This document shows positions 26,285-35,199 of a stretch of DNA of 64,000 nt, one piece after another. Every line of letters begins with the position of its first letter. The stretch's first letter is position 1. The stretch lies in the NCBI GenBank assembly GCA_020832345.1, contig JAFIEY010000064.1, forward strand, positions 1 to 64,000, read 5' to 3'. The notes under the pieces are model-generated. The model was not told where the DNA came from, did not search any database, and was given only the letters and a program-made list of their open reading frames with translations. Origin of the DNA: Cryomorphaceae bacterium. Lineage in GTDB: Bacteria > Bacteroidota > Bacteroidia > Flavobacteriales > Schleiferiaceae. A program made the position numbers and the translations under genes.

Positions 26285-29200
26285 TTATTGTATCAGTGTG
26301 AAGGTGCCTCGAACCTCTTCGGGCAATGCACCCACCGATTGATAGCGAATGAGATAGCTATATACACCTGTTGGTGCCAGAGAACCTCCAATATATCCAT
26401 CCCATTCTATATTTGGATCTTTGGTTTCAAACACAACCTTGCCCCAGCGATCTATAATAATCATCTCAAAGTTGTTTACATCGGCAAAGCGATTCTTGGC
26501 ACCGAAGGTTCGGTTTGCCTCAATCGGTGATAGTGGTTTAAAGGCATTTGGAAGAACCAACTTGACTTTTTGCGTAACGCATGCTCGATTTGAACGACTG
26601 CGGAATGGACCGTAACCATCAGGAAGGAGTTGTGGATTATTGGTCTCAACGGCGCGGACATAATAACAAAGTGTCGAAACATCCTTAGCAACATTACCTA
26701 TTCGATCAACATAAACCGTGTCATTTGGCGATACATTTTCTGCTATTAGGCTAAAACTTCCATCTTCGCCTTCAGCACGATACACTTCATATCGATCCAA
26801 ATCCCCGGCAAAACCTTTGTAACTATTCCAGGTAACCCAATTCTGCTCATTGCGTTTGGCCTCTACTTCCACCTTAATATTATTTACAATGTTGGAAATG
26901 GTGTCAACACCGTCACAACTGTCAGCAGCAATGATTCTGTAGTAATACACCCCATCATTGGGTTTTGCCAAGTAATCAATATAGGTAAAGGTATAGGGCG
27001 CTGTTTGCGGCGCTTGAATTCTTGCTAACTCAAAATATGTTCCGTTCCGCTGTGTCGCCCTTTCTACAATAATGGTATTGGCATCTGCATCACCATCGGT
27101 AAAGCCACGGAAGAAAACACCATCGCCACGGACATCAGTCTCCGACAAATACAATAACTCGGTTGGCTGTGGTACACCGGGATTCATACATATTGGGTAA
27201 GAAGAAGACTCCCTTACACTGTCGAGGTGGATAGCAACTACTCGATAACAATATATCGCACCGGATATAAATTCTTCCTGAATAAATGATGTATCATTCG
27301 GGCCTCCGGTAAACAAAACTACATCGGGCATCATACCCACATTGGGATCATCTATATCTGCACGCAATTCATATCCAACCAGGCTATTACCCCAACCCTG
27401 CGCATATCTATTCCAAGTGAGGGTATTGATTCCTTCACAAACATCTACCTCTGAGTTTAGCACCAAAGTATTATGGGGAATCACCAATTGATCGTCGCTA
27501 ATGTTTCCACAACTATCTACGGAAAGTATTTTAAATTTCTCGGGGCGGGTATCGGCTTGAGAGTTTTGCCATACATAGGCAGCCATACCACCAACCGTAT
27601 CGATAATGTCCCATGAGCTTGTCATTTCGTTAAAGTACAGAATATAATAGTGGACAATATCTCCGGTGTTGGAAGGTTGAAAATCAATAACAGCAAGTCC
27701 ATCTTCATTTACGGTGACATAATTAATACGCATGGTATCATCATTAGTGACATCTGAAAATTGAGCTCCAGTCATATTGGAATAACTGTAACAGGACAAT
27801 GTCGAATCTTGATTGACCATTGCGAAGCGAACCCTAAAGTTAACATTCATATCACAAACAGAAACGGCTTCAATCCATTCCCGATCAGTTAGACTACCCA
27901 AAAACACCCAATTATCTGATCCCGCCGGAATTTCTGCTTCTATCTCATAAGTCACTGGCACGGAATCATTGGGTCTCGGATTATTCCATTTCAAATCTGC
28001 TGTATCTTTATCCGGCGAAACCAGTGGTAATGGAGTTAAGTCCAAAGCCATTGTTCCGGCAATAAGTGAAGGAGGTGTTGTAAATTCACATCCAACATTC
28101 ATACGGATTCTAAAGTAGCTTGGATGGGGAATGGTATCGGGAAGAGACCAGGTAACCGGATCATAATCATAAATGGTATCAATGGCAAAAAAGTTCCCTG
28201 CCCCAACCGTGTCAATTTCCACGATGTGAAAATTAAACCTAAAACCGGTATCCACACCGGGAATAAATGAAAGATCAACACTACCCATTCCGTCGCGAGA
28301 GGCACAATACAAATCAACCGGGGTTGAAGACGCACCTGCTTGAACATCTACCACGACCGTTACAAGAGAACGAGAAGGTGTAGGACAAAAGTTGTCTTCC
28401 ATCTTCAGATAAAAAACGTATTCATTGGAAAACACGCCGCAACCAACTTCAGAAGCCAAGTGATTACAATCCGTTACCCAAAAGAATTCAACCGTATTAT
28501 TGAGTGAAGCTACATATCCAGTTTGACCTGTTGCTGGATTCAGTAATGCACAAGGGGGGTTGTTACAATTATTGGTATCTGTCCAGTTTGAACCACCCAA
28601 CTGACCACTGGCGGCTTCAAAGGTTATGGTCTGAAACTGGCTATTGGGCAGCAAGTCGAAATCCTGCGCATTTAGAGTAAAAGCGACTGTATCACCTGCT
28701 TCTACCGTAAAACGAAAAATATCCGGTGCAGGGGTTGTCATTGTTAATGTTGAATCCGGGATAAATGTAACTGAGGGTGGGTTGTTTACCGGTGGGGTAA
28801 TGGGCGGGTTAGCTTGAGTATAAGCAGCAGCACAATTGGCTGTAACAATCTGAATATCACGAGAAATTAGTGCTACTGGCAAGCCACATTTATAGGCCAA
28901 AACCTCTGTATTTGTGGTATAAGTTCCCGCTGCGTGAGATTCAAAAGTTATTAACCCAGTTACCGGATCTAAATTAGCTGCAACACTTGGGGCGGTGGAA
29001 GGCATAGGGTTGGTGGCAGAAAAGCCCGCAGAAAATGTTACGGAGTTATTTGGCGGACTGATAAGTGGTGTTCCCCAATCGTAAACCAGAGAATCTAACT
29101 CAATGTCAAACGCTAAAGGCCCATAAGTGAAAGGTTCTCCTATACAAGAAACCACATTGGGTAATTCAAGAAATTCTGGTGAGTTATCATAACAGGGATT

Positions 29201-29845
29201 CATGCTTCTAAAAGGTGGTAAAGAACCGTGTGCTCTTGGGTTAGCAACGTTAGGATATGGATACATTTCCGACTTGAGGTAAAAGGTTGGTTGTCCATTC
29301 ACATTATTTGAACCATTTCTGCAACAATGCCCTGCACCAGCTGTTGTTTGAAGTCCTATGACCCATGCACCGTTCGTCGGTGGAGAACCATTGAGTTGGA
29401 AAGCATTGGATCGATACACGTGTTCAGAAACGGAACCCGCTCCATTTAATGGACCTTGGGCACTATTGCTATTGGTAGGTGGATTGCACGTCCAGCGCAA
29501 GGCACTAGAAAAACAATCCGGAGAAATATCTGTTGAAGAAACCAATATTACTGGAGAAGAGTTTGGTCCTCCACCACTGTATCCACCTATATTAAATTGC
29601 ATGGTGGTAACAAAGGAGTTTATAAAAATGTTATTTGCCCCGGTACAATCACCATAAAGCTTGGCCACAAATACAAATTTTCCGTGGTCGGCTACGGTGA
29701 AATTAGAATTAAACTCAGCATTAATTTCCAATCTATTATCTTGCGAAATACAATACCAAAAAACTTCACCACCCCGAACGTGAGAAGCTTCAGCAAGAAA
29801 GGTGAAACTCAATGCAACTAAAAGCGCTCCGATAATTTTTTTCAT
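26285..29845 (-). CDS. Giant secreted protein, T9SS gliding-type C-terminal domain (paralogue 3)
   Basis: The 1,186-residue protein has signal peptide MKKIIGALLVALSFTFLAEA and mature start SHVRGGEVFWYCISQDNRLE. Layout and Cys positions match paralogue 2 almost residue for residue: AGAGHCCRN near 165, TDCNHLASEVGCGVFSNEY near 470. The CHU-type domain closes the protein (LVLPNAFKPLSP, IDRWGKVVFETKDP, APTGVYSYLIRYQ). The signal peptides of the three copies differ far more than the mature N-termini, so the mature domain is under constraint. It is the promoter-distal member of the array as drawn and is transcribed towards paralogue 2. Confidence 0.9.
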   Translation of the reverse strand: MKKIIGALLVALSFTFLAEASHVRGGEVFWYCISQDNRLEINAEFNSNFTVADHGKFVFVAKLYGDCTGANNIFINSFVTTMQFNIGGYSGGGPNSSPVILVSSTDISPDCFSSALRWTCNPPTNSNSAQGPLNGAGSVSEHVYRSNAFQLNGSPPTNGAWVIGLQTTAGAGHCCRNGSNNVNGQPTFYLKSEMYPYPNVANPRAHGSLPPFRSMNPCYDNSPEFLELPNVVSCIGEPFTYGPLAFDIELDSLVYDWGTPLISPPNNSVTFSAGFSATNPMPSTAPSVAANLDPVTGLITFESHAAGTYTTNTEVLAYKCGLPVALISRDIQIVTANCAAAYTQANPPITPPVNNPPSVTFIPDSTLTMTTPAPDIFRFTVEAGDTVAFTLNAQDFDLLPNSQFQTITFEAASGQLGGSNWTDTNNCNNPPCALLNPATGQTGYVASLNNTVEFFWVTDCNHLASEVGCGVFSNEYVFYLKMEDNFCPTPSRSLVTVVVDVQAGASSTPVDLYCASRDGMGSVDLSFIPGVDTGFRFNFHIVEIDTVGAGNFFAIDTIYDYDPVTWSLPDTIPHPSYFRIRMNVGCEFTTPPSLIAGTMALDLTPLPLVSPDKDTADLKWNNPRPNDSVPVTYEIEAEIPAGSDNWVFLGSLTDREWIEAVSVCDMNVNFRVRFAMVNQDSTLSCYSYSNMTGAQFSDVTNDDTMRINYVTVNEDGLAVIDFQPSNTGDIVHYYILYFNEMTSSWDIIDTVGGMAAYVWQNSQADTRPEKFKILSVDSCGNISDDQLVIPHNTLVLNSEVDVCEGINTLTWNRYAQGWGNSLVGYELRADIDDPNVGMMPDVVLFTGGPNDTSFIQEEFISGAIYCYRVVAIHLDSVRESSSYPICMNPGVPQPTELLYLSETDVRGDGVFFRGFTDGDADANTIIVERATQRNGTYFELARIQAPQTAPYTFTYIDYLAKPNDGVYYYRIIAADSCDGVDTISNIVNNIKVEVEAKRNEQNWVTWNSYKGFAGDLDRYEVYRAEGEDGSFSLIAENVSPNDTVYVDRIGNVAKDVSTLCYYVRAVETNNPQLLPDGYGPFRSRSNRACVTQKVKLVLPNAFKPLSPIEANRTFGAKNRFADVNNFEMIIIDRWGKVVFETKDPNIEWDGYIGGSLAPTGVYSYLIRYQSVGALPEEVRGTFTLIQ

Positions 29846-29874
29846 GAGAATGTAAATTTTTGGCTTACAACGGA

Positions 29875-29882
29875 CAAATTTA
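29875..29882 (-). promoter_or_regulatory. -7 promoter element of paralogue 3
   Basis: The minus strand reads TAAATTTG, identical to the element of paralogue 2, 30 bases upstream of the start codon at 29845. No clear -33 box is seen. Confidence 0.45.
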
Positions 29883-30016
29883 GTTAAAATATTTTACATT
29901 TTCACCATTGAATCAGTATAAAGCCGTTAAAGTTATTAAACGAACCTTATTGTTGAGCAAAGGAAATTCTGAAATCCATATATTGTTCACAATAGTTAAC
30001 GATCCTTAAATAGATT

Positions 30017-31072
30017 TTAAACGATTGTCATCCATCCGTATTTATCGGCAATACGTCCGCTGCGAATCCCCGCCAAATGAGATTTTACCTTGACGGCAAA
30101 TCCATCGCTACCCTGCGCGGGTATGGCGTAATCGCGCTCGCGAAATCCAATCACCGAAATGGGACTTATAACCGCAGCTGTTCCCATTCCAAAGGCCTCC
30201 GTCAGTTTTCCTTTTTCAATCGCCTCTATTACTTCGGAAACTCGAACGGGCGCTTCCTGTACTTCTATACCCCAATCTCTTGCAATGGTCAATACACTAT
30301 CGCGGGTAATTCCCGCCAAAATGCGTTCACTCAAAGGTGGTGTCCGCAATACGCCATCAATCATAAAAGCAATATTCATAGTGCCTGATTCTTCGATGAG
30401 TTCGTGATTGCGGTGGTCCGTCCAAATAATTTGGGTATAACCTTTTTCCTGTATCTTTTTAGCCGGATAAAATGAACCGCCATAATTTCCCGCAGCCTTT
30501 GCGTACCCAACGCCGCCATCGGCGGAGCGGACAAATCGCTCCTCAATATAGACTTTTACATCCCCTGAATAATACGCTCCAACAGGTGAGGTTAGAATGC
30601 AAAAAACATATTCCTCTGAGGGTCGGGCGGCAATAAATTCGGAACTCCCATACATAAAGGGTCGGATGTAAAGTGATATACTTTCGTCTTTGGGCACCCA
30701 ATCTTTATCAAGTTTAATGAGTTCCGTTAATCCTTTCATGAAAATTTCTTCGGAAACCTGCGGAATACACATACGTTCTGCGGATTTGTTCAAGCGCAAA
30801 AAATTATCGTGCGCGCGAAAAACCCCAACACGTCCGTCGGCCATACGGTAGGCTTTTTGGCCTTCAAAAATAGCCTGACCATAATGAAGTGTGTGTAAAG
30901 CCGGAGACACCTCTATTTTTCCATAAGGTTTGATGTGTGGTTCTCCCCATTTTCCATTCTTATACTCACACCACAACATATGGTCTGAAAAAATTTTCCC
31001 AAATGGCAAATCTGCATAATCAACATCGGGTTGGCGACTTTTAGAAATTTTGGTTATCTTCATATTTTTCAT
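30017..31072 (-). CDS. ilvE: Branched-chain amino acid aminotransferase
   Basis: This is a 351-residue fold-type IV PLP enzyme for the final step of Leu/Ile/Val synthesis or the first step of their breakdown. The PLP lysine lies in GVGYAKAAGNYGGSF. The cofactor and substrate block is HELIEESGTMNIAFMIDG, and LSERILAGITRDSV follows. Length and the N-terminal FGKIFSDHMLWCEY fit the larger eukaryote-like BCAT group used by Bacteroidota. MKITKISK at 31063 is an alternative start. It is monocistronic; a family-2 element begins about 30 bases upstream of the start. Confidence 0.94.
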   Translation of the reverse strand: MKNMKITKISKSRQPDVDYADLPFGKIFSDHMLWCEYKNGKWGEPHIKPYGKIEVSPALHTLHYGQAIFEGQKAYRMADGRVGVFRAHDNFLRLNKSAERMCIPQVSEEIFMKGLTELIKLDKDWVPKDESISLYIRPFMYGSSEFIAARPSEEYVFCILTSPVGAYYSGDVKVYIEERFVRSADGGVGYAKAAGNYGGSFYPAKKIQEKGYTQIIWTDHRNHELIEESGTMNIAFMIDGVLRTPPLSERILAGITRDSVLTIARDWGIEVQEAPVRVSEVIEAIEKGKLTEAFGMGTAAVISPISVIGFRERDYAIPAQGSDGFAVKVKSHLAGIRSGRIADKYGWMTIV

Positions 31073-31102
31073 TAATTATTAAACAATAAAAGCGCATTAA
31101 TT

Positions 31103-31262
31103 AGTATCTGTCTATAAAGTCTGATAACGGCGTTATGTTTGCCTGAAATTAAGGTTATTTACTAATTGTAAACTCACTGTTTTTCCCCAGATAGCTATCG
31201 GGGTCACAAGCCTCTCTCTCTAACTTTCTAGCCTAGTCACTTTTACTTTATGGTCAGACCCT
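31103..31262 (-). mobile_element. Family-2 MITE-like element, about 160 bp
   Basis: The ends AGTATCTGTCTATAAAG and CTTTATGGTCAGACCCT form an imperfect inverted repeat. The body has a CCCC(A)GATAGCTATCGGGG hairpin at about 31186-31203. The whole matches the 35041-35197 copy in inverse orientation. The flanking 4-mers AATT and AATC are near duplicates. It lies in the gap between ilvE and the zapB-like gene. The rest of that gap (31265-31630) is A/T-rich with no gene I can support. Confidence 0.75.
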
Positions 31263-31633
31263 AATCATTAACCTAAAAATGTAAAACCTTAAAAAAACAA
31301 GCGAATCAACTTTTAAAAAAGGATGGACTTTCGCATGAAAATACAATTCATGAATTTAGTTACCACTCATTTCTTGAATTTACTATAAACAAACAATTGT
31401 GATTCTTGTCGTAGGATTTATGGTGTATTTTTAGTGTTGAACGCAAGCAAAAATACAATTCAGAAACGACATTAATAAGGGAATCAAACTATTTCACATT
31501 TCATCTAAAGTGGAATAAAGCCTACAGAGATAAAATTAAACATTAAAAATTAGCACCTAAAACAATGGATTACCCTTTTTTTACCCCAAAATATAAAGCG
31601 TAAAAAAAATGGTAAATTTTCAGGTCTTATTTA

Positions 31634-31641
31634 TACATTTG
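31634..31641 (+). promoter_or_regulatory. -7 element for the zapB-like/zapA operon
   Basis: TACATTTG matches TAnnTTTG fully and ends 19 bases before the ATG at 31661. The -33 region is only A/T-rich. Confidence 0.5.
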
Positions 31642-31660
31642 CGTAAGTCAACGGACATCC

Positions 31661-31942
31661 ATGCAGAGTGTAGAAGAAATGTTGGAACAACACCTCGTCT
31701 TATTGAAAGACAAGATGGAAGCATGCCAACATCTTATGCAGGACAACCTCCAACTTCACCGGCAATTACAGGTGGAACGCGAAAAAAACGCAAAACTACA
31801 GGAGGAAATTTCAGCATTGCGACGTGCGGATTCCGTCGGCAGCCGCGCTGCGGTTTTGTCAAACGCTAACCGACAAACCAAAGCGTGGATTGATAGATTG
31901 GTGCAGGAAATAGACACTTGTCTGGAAACCCTAAACCGATAA
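31661..31942 (+). CDS. Small coiled-coil protein, ZapB-like
   Basis: The 93-residue, mostly helical protein has heptad patterning from residue 5 to about 55 (MLEQHLVLLKDKMEACQHLM, QLQVEREKNAKLQEEISALR). Bacteroidota often encode such a coiled-coil protein directly before ZapA, and it is probably a cell-division accessory. This rests on position and coiled-coil character, not on a clear family motif. It lies 13 bases upstream of zapA in one operon. Confidence 0.7.
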   Translation: MQSVEEMLEQHLVLLKDKMEACQHLMQDNLQLHRQLQVEREKNAKLQEEISALRRADSVGSRAAVLSNANRQTKAWIDRLVQEIDTCLETLNR

Positions 31943-31955
31943 ATGTAAAGCGAAA

Positions 31956-32249
31956 ATGGCAGACGACCACATCCGAATATCACTGCAAATTCTCAATCGC
32001 ACCTACCCGATTACGGTAAAGCGAGTTGAGGAAGAGGCTGTGCGTGCTGCCGCTAAGAATATAAACGATCAATTGACCAAAATGCAGCGTTCCTATAACA
32101 TTGATCACAATCAGGATCTGCTTTCCATGGTCGCCATTCAATTGGCTACAAAACTCGAAAATTTGCAACGACTGCGAAACAAAGAGCACGAAACCATCGT
32201 TGATTATTCCAATCGCTTTCATTTGTTGTTAGGGAAACAGACAACATAA
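31956..32249 (+). CDS. zapA: Cell division protein ZapA
   Basis: The 97-residue protein matches ZapA: an N-terminal beta strand region (HIRISLQILNRTYPITVKRV) and EEEAVRAAAKNINDQLTKMQ, then a long coiled-coil helix. The family binds and bundles FtsZ at the division site. It follows the zapB-like gene. The structured RNA begins 5 bases after its stop codon, matching the zapA-6S RNA order known from gamma-proteobacteria. Confidence 0.92.
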   Translation: MADDHIRISLQILNRTYPITVKRVEEEAVRAAAKNINDQLTKMQRSYNIDHNQDLLSMVAIQLATKLENLQRLRNKEHETIVDYSNRFHLLLGKQTT

Positions 32250-32253
32250 CCCT

Positions 32254-32443
32254 TCCCGCGCATTTCTATTATGTACTAAACTTAACACGATTCCTATAGG
32301 AAGGTGGCTCGGGCGGATTAAAGCAGGCCTCACCCCTTCTCGAAGGGTGTCAGCGTTTTAAAACCTGACCAGAGGAAACTTGACGTCGTTCGGAATCTTC
32401 CGAACCTGTCTTTACGAAGTTTAGACAGCAGAATTGCGCGGGA
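32254..32443 (+). ncRNA. ssrS: 6S RNA candidate
   Basis: The 190-nt region lies between zapA and rny. The ends pair as TCCCGCGCA(T)TTCT with AGAAT(T)GCGCGGGA, 13 of 14 positions. Inside that, CTAAACTT pairs with AAGTTTAG. An internal hairpin GTTCGGAA-TC-TTCCGAAC and an apical CACCC...GGGTG stem complete a long, bulged rod. A T8 tract follows directly (32444-32451). Length, a closed rod with a central unpaired region, and zapA linkage all fit 6S RNA, which sequesters primary-sigma RNA polymerase. The structure is seen directly; the identity is inferred. Confidence 0.78.
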
Positions 32444-32466
32444 TTTTTTTTAATTTATTACAACAG

Positions 32467-34002
32467 ATGAACACAATTATAATTTCAGGACTTGCCGGAT
32501 TAGTTGCCGGAGCAGCCATCACTTTTATCATTCAAAAGCTCGGGCTCAAAAGCCAAGCACAGGCCATTATTAAAGCCGCGGAAAAAGAAGGCGAAAACAT
32601 TAAAAAGGATAAAATCGTTCAGGCCAAAGAAAAGTTCTTGGAACTCAAAGAGGAACACGAATCCATCATCAAAAAACGGGAGCGCAAAATGCAGGAGGTG
32701 GAGAAAAAGATGAAGGAAAAAGAGGTGCAGGTCAATCGGCAAATCGAAGAACACAACCGAAACAGAAAAAAACTGGAGCAAAATCTGGAAGCCTTTGACC
32801 GAAAAACTGAAGGTTTGCAAAGAAAATTGGATGAGGTAAAAAGCATCCGCGAAAATCAAATCAAACAACTTGAAGTTATTAGCGGATTTTCCCCCGAAGA
32901 GGCCAAATCCCAACTGATGGAAACGCTTAAGGATGAAATTAAATCCGAATCAGCAGCCTATATCCAGCAGGCTACCGAAGAAGCCAAACTCACTGCAAAC
33001 AACGAAGCCCGCAAAATTGTGGTGCAAACCATCCAGAGAATCGGTACTGAACAAGCCATTGAAAATGCAGTTTCGGTCTTCAATATCGAAAATGACGATG
33101 TGAAAGGGAGAATCATTGGTCGCGAAGGGCGGAATATCCGTGCCATAGAAGCCGCAACAGGTGTCGAAATCATCGTGGATGATACGCCGGAAGCCATCAT
33201 TTTATCTTGCTTTGATCCGGTTCGTCGGGAAATTGCCCGACTGGCACTGCATCGTTTGGTTACCGATGGGCGAATCCACCCGGCGCGAATCGAAGAGGTC
33301 GTGGCAAAAGTGACCAAAAGCATCGAAGACGAAATCATAGAAACCGGGAAACGAACTGTCATCGACCTCGGCATTCACGGACTTCACCCGGAATTGGTGA
33401 AAATTATCGGTCGGATGAAATATCGTTCTTCCTACGGGCAAAACCTTTTACAACACAGTCGGGAAGTTGCCAACCTTAGCGCCATTATGGCCGCAGAACT
33501 CGGACTCAATGTAAAACTTGCCAAACGAGCGGGCTTACTTCACGATATTGGGAAAGTACCCTCAGAAGAAAGTGAATTACCCCACGCCATTCTCGGCATG
33601 AAATGGGCTGAAAAATACGGAGAGAAACCCGATGTTTGCAATGCCATTGGTGCACATCACGACGAAATTGAAATGACCTCCCTCCTATCTCCCATCATTC
33701 AGGTATGTGACGGAATTTCCGGTGCTCGTCCTGGTGCCCGTCGTCAAGTGATGGAGAGTTATGTGCAACGATTAAAAGATCTCGAAAATTTAGCCATGAG
33801 CTATCAAGGTGTCAATAAGGCTTTTGCCATTCAGGCCGGACGCGAATTGCGCATCATGGTAGAAAGCGAACAAATTGACGATAAAAAAGCGGCAGAAATC
33901 TCCTATGATGTTAGCCAACGCATACAAAACGAAATGACTTATCCCGGTCACGTAAGAGTGACGGTCATTCGCGAAACCCGCGCCGTTAACGTAGCGCGTT
34001 AA
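32467..34002 (+). CDS. rny: Ribonuclease Y
   Basis: The 511-residue protein starts at [15 protein letters not shown] (ATG 32467). The frame reads open to 32434, but that would run through the RNA's terminal stem. It has a membrane anchor (3-23), a long charged coiled coil (30-190), and a KH domain with [20 protein letters not shown]. An HD domain follows ([31 protein letters not shown] with the HD pair). It is a membrane-attached endoribonuclease that initiates mRNA decay. Length is standard. Confidence 0.96.
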   Translation: MNTIIISGLAGLVAGAAITFIIQKLGLKSQAQAIIKAAEKEGENIKKDKIVQAKEKFLELKEEHESIIKKRERKMQEVEKKMKEKEVQVNRQIEEHNRNRKKLEQNLEAFDRKTEGLQRKLDEVKSIRENQIKQLEVISGFSPEEAKSQLMETLKDEIKSESAAYIQQATEEAKLTANNEARKIVVQTIQRIGTEQAIENAVSVFNIENDDVKGRIIGREGRNIRAIEAATGVEIIVDDTPEAIILSCFDPVRREIARLALHRLVTDGRIHPARIEEVVAKVTKSIEDEIIETGKRTVIDLGIHGLHPELVKIIGRMKYRSSYGQNLLQHSREVANLSAIMAAELGLNVKLAKRAGLLHDIGKVPSEESELPHAILGMKWAEKYGEKPDVCNAIGAHHDEIEMTSLLSPIIQVCDGISGARPGARRQVMESYVQRLKDLENLAMSYQGVNKAFAIQAGRELRIMVESEQIDDKKAAEISYDVSQRIQNEMTYPGHVRVTVIRETRAVNVAR

Positions 34003-34049
34003 AACAAAGAAATAGAAATACCGGAAAACCGGTTGATTAATCCATTTTT

Positions 34050-35042
34050 ATGATCAATCCAGACAAACAAGTTTTTGACAACATTTTACAAACCATTGGA
34101 AACACTCCATTGGTTCGCCTAAACGAAATCGCTAAAGACATTCCCGCTCAAGTATTTGGAAAGATCGAGTACTTCAACCCCGGACATTCAACCAAAGACC
34201 GAATGGCCATAAAAATGGTGGAAGACGCTGAGCGCGAAGGTAAAATTCAACCCGGAGGAACCATCATAGAATGTACATCGGGCAACACTGGGATGGGATT
34301 GGCCCTCGCCGCCATCGTAAAAGGGTACAAATTGATTTGCACCATGAGCGACAAACAGAGCAAGGAAAAAATGGATGTGCTGCGGGCCATGGGTGCTGAG
34401 GTTATCGTTTGCCCAACCAATGTTTCGCCCGACGACCCCCAATCATATTATTCAGTGGCGGAACGTCTTAACAAAGAAATCCCAAACTCATTTTATCCGT
34501 ATCAGTACGATAACCTTAGCAACCGTCTGGCCCATTACGAAACCACTGGCCCTGAAATATGGGAGCAAACACAGGGAAAAATAACCCACTTTGTAGTAGG
34601 CGTTGGCACCGGAGGAACCATCAGCGGCGTGGGTAAATTTTTAAAAGAAAAAAATCCAGACATTCAAATTTGGGGCATCGACACATACGGATCAGTTTTT
34701 AAAAAATATCACGAAACCGGGGAGTTTGATGCTTCCGAAATTTACAGCTACATCACCGAAGGAATTGGGGAAGATATTATACCCAAAAACGTAGATTTTG
34801 ATACCATCGACTTATTTGAAAAAGTGACCGATAAAGATGGTGCATTAACCACCAGAGAATTGGCGAAGAAAGAAGGATTGTTTTTGGGCTATTCCTGTGG
34901 CTCTGCATTCCAGGGACTTCGTCAGCTTAAAGACAAATTAAAACCCACGGATGTCGTCGTCGTTCTTTTCCACGATCACGGAAGTCGGTACGTCGGAAAA
35001 GTTTATAATGATGGGTGGATGAAGGAACAAGGTTTTATTTAG
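34050..35042 (+). CDS. Cystathionine beta-synthase-like PLP enzyme
   Basis: The 330-residue fold-type II PLP enzyme has its Schiff-base Lys at K49 in GHSTKDRMA. It has the phosphate/substrate loops TSGNTGMGLA and GVGTGGTISGVG. The C-terminal GSRYVGKVYNDGWM is characteristic of cystathionine beta-synthase catalytic cores rather than O-acetylserine sulfhydrylases. The C-terminal CBS regulatory domains are absent, as in many bacterial forms. It begins 47 bases after rny. The TAG stop (35040-35042) has its last two bases in the family-2 element; without the element the frame would end in TAA at the same codon. Confidence 0.88.
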   Translation: MINPDKQVFDNILQTIGNTPLVRLNEIAKDIPAQVFGKIEYFNPGHSTKDRMAIKMVEDAEREGKIQPGGTIIECTSGNTGMGLALAAIVKGYKLICTMSDKQSKEKMDVLRAMGAEVIVCPTNVSPDDPQSYYSVAERLNKEIPNSFYPYQYDNLSNRLAHYETTGPEIWEQTQGKITHFVVGVGTGGTISGVGKFLKEKNPDIQIWGIDTYGSVFKKYHETGEFDASEIYSYITEGIGEDIIPKNVDFDTIDLFEKVTDKDGALTTRELAKKEGLFLGYSCGSAFQGLRQLKDKLKPTDVVVVLFHDHGSRYVGKVYNDGWMKEQGFI

Positions 35043-35197
35043 AGCTTGTCCATAAAGCAAAGTGGCTGAACTAGAAAGTTCGAGAGCGAGGCTTTCGACC
35101 CCGATAAATATCGGGGAAAAGCGGAGTTTACGTTTGGTAAATGAGCATTTTTCAGCATTCGCATAACGAAGCTATCAGACCTTTATAGACAGCCACA
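35041..35197 (+). mobile_element. Family-2 MITE-like element, 157 bp, between convergent stop codons
   Basis: Termini are AGAGCTTGTCCATAAAG and CTTTATAGACAGCCACA. There is a perfect hairpin CCCCGATA-AA-TATCGGGG in the middle (about 35099-35116). Direct ATTT copies flank it (35037-35040 and 35198-35201). It fills the entire space between the CBS-like stop codon and the GT39 stop codon. It matches the 31103-31262 copy inverted. Confidence 0.85.
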
Positions 35198-35199
35198 AT

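Noticed and set aside
32434-32466. Upstream start for RNase Y
   Set aside because: It would begin in the terminal stem of the structured RNA with a TTG codon. The ATG at 32467 gives the normal membrane-anchor N-terminus.
35099-35116. Intrinsic terminator for the CBS-like gene
   Set aside because: The CCCCGATA/TATCGGGG hairpin has no T-run and is an internal part of the family-2 element.
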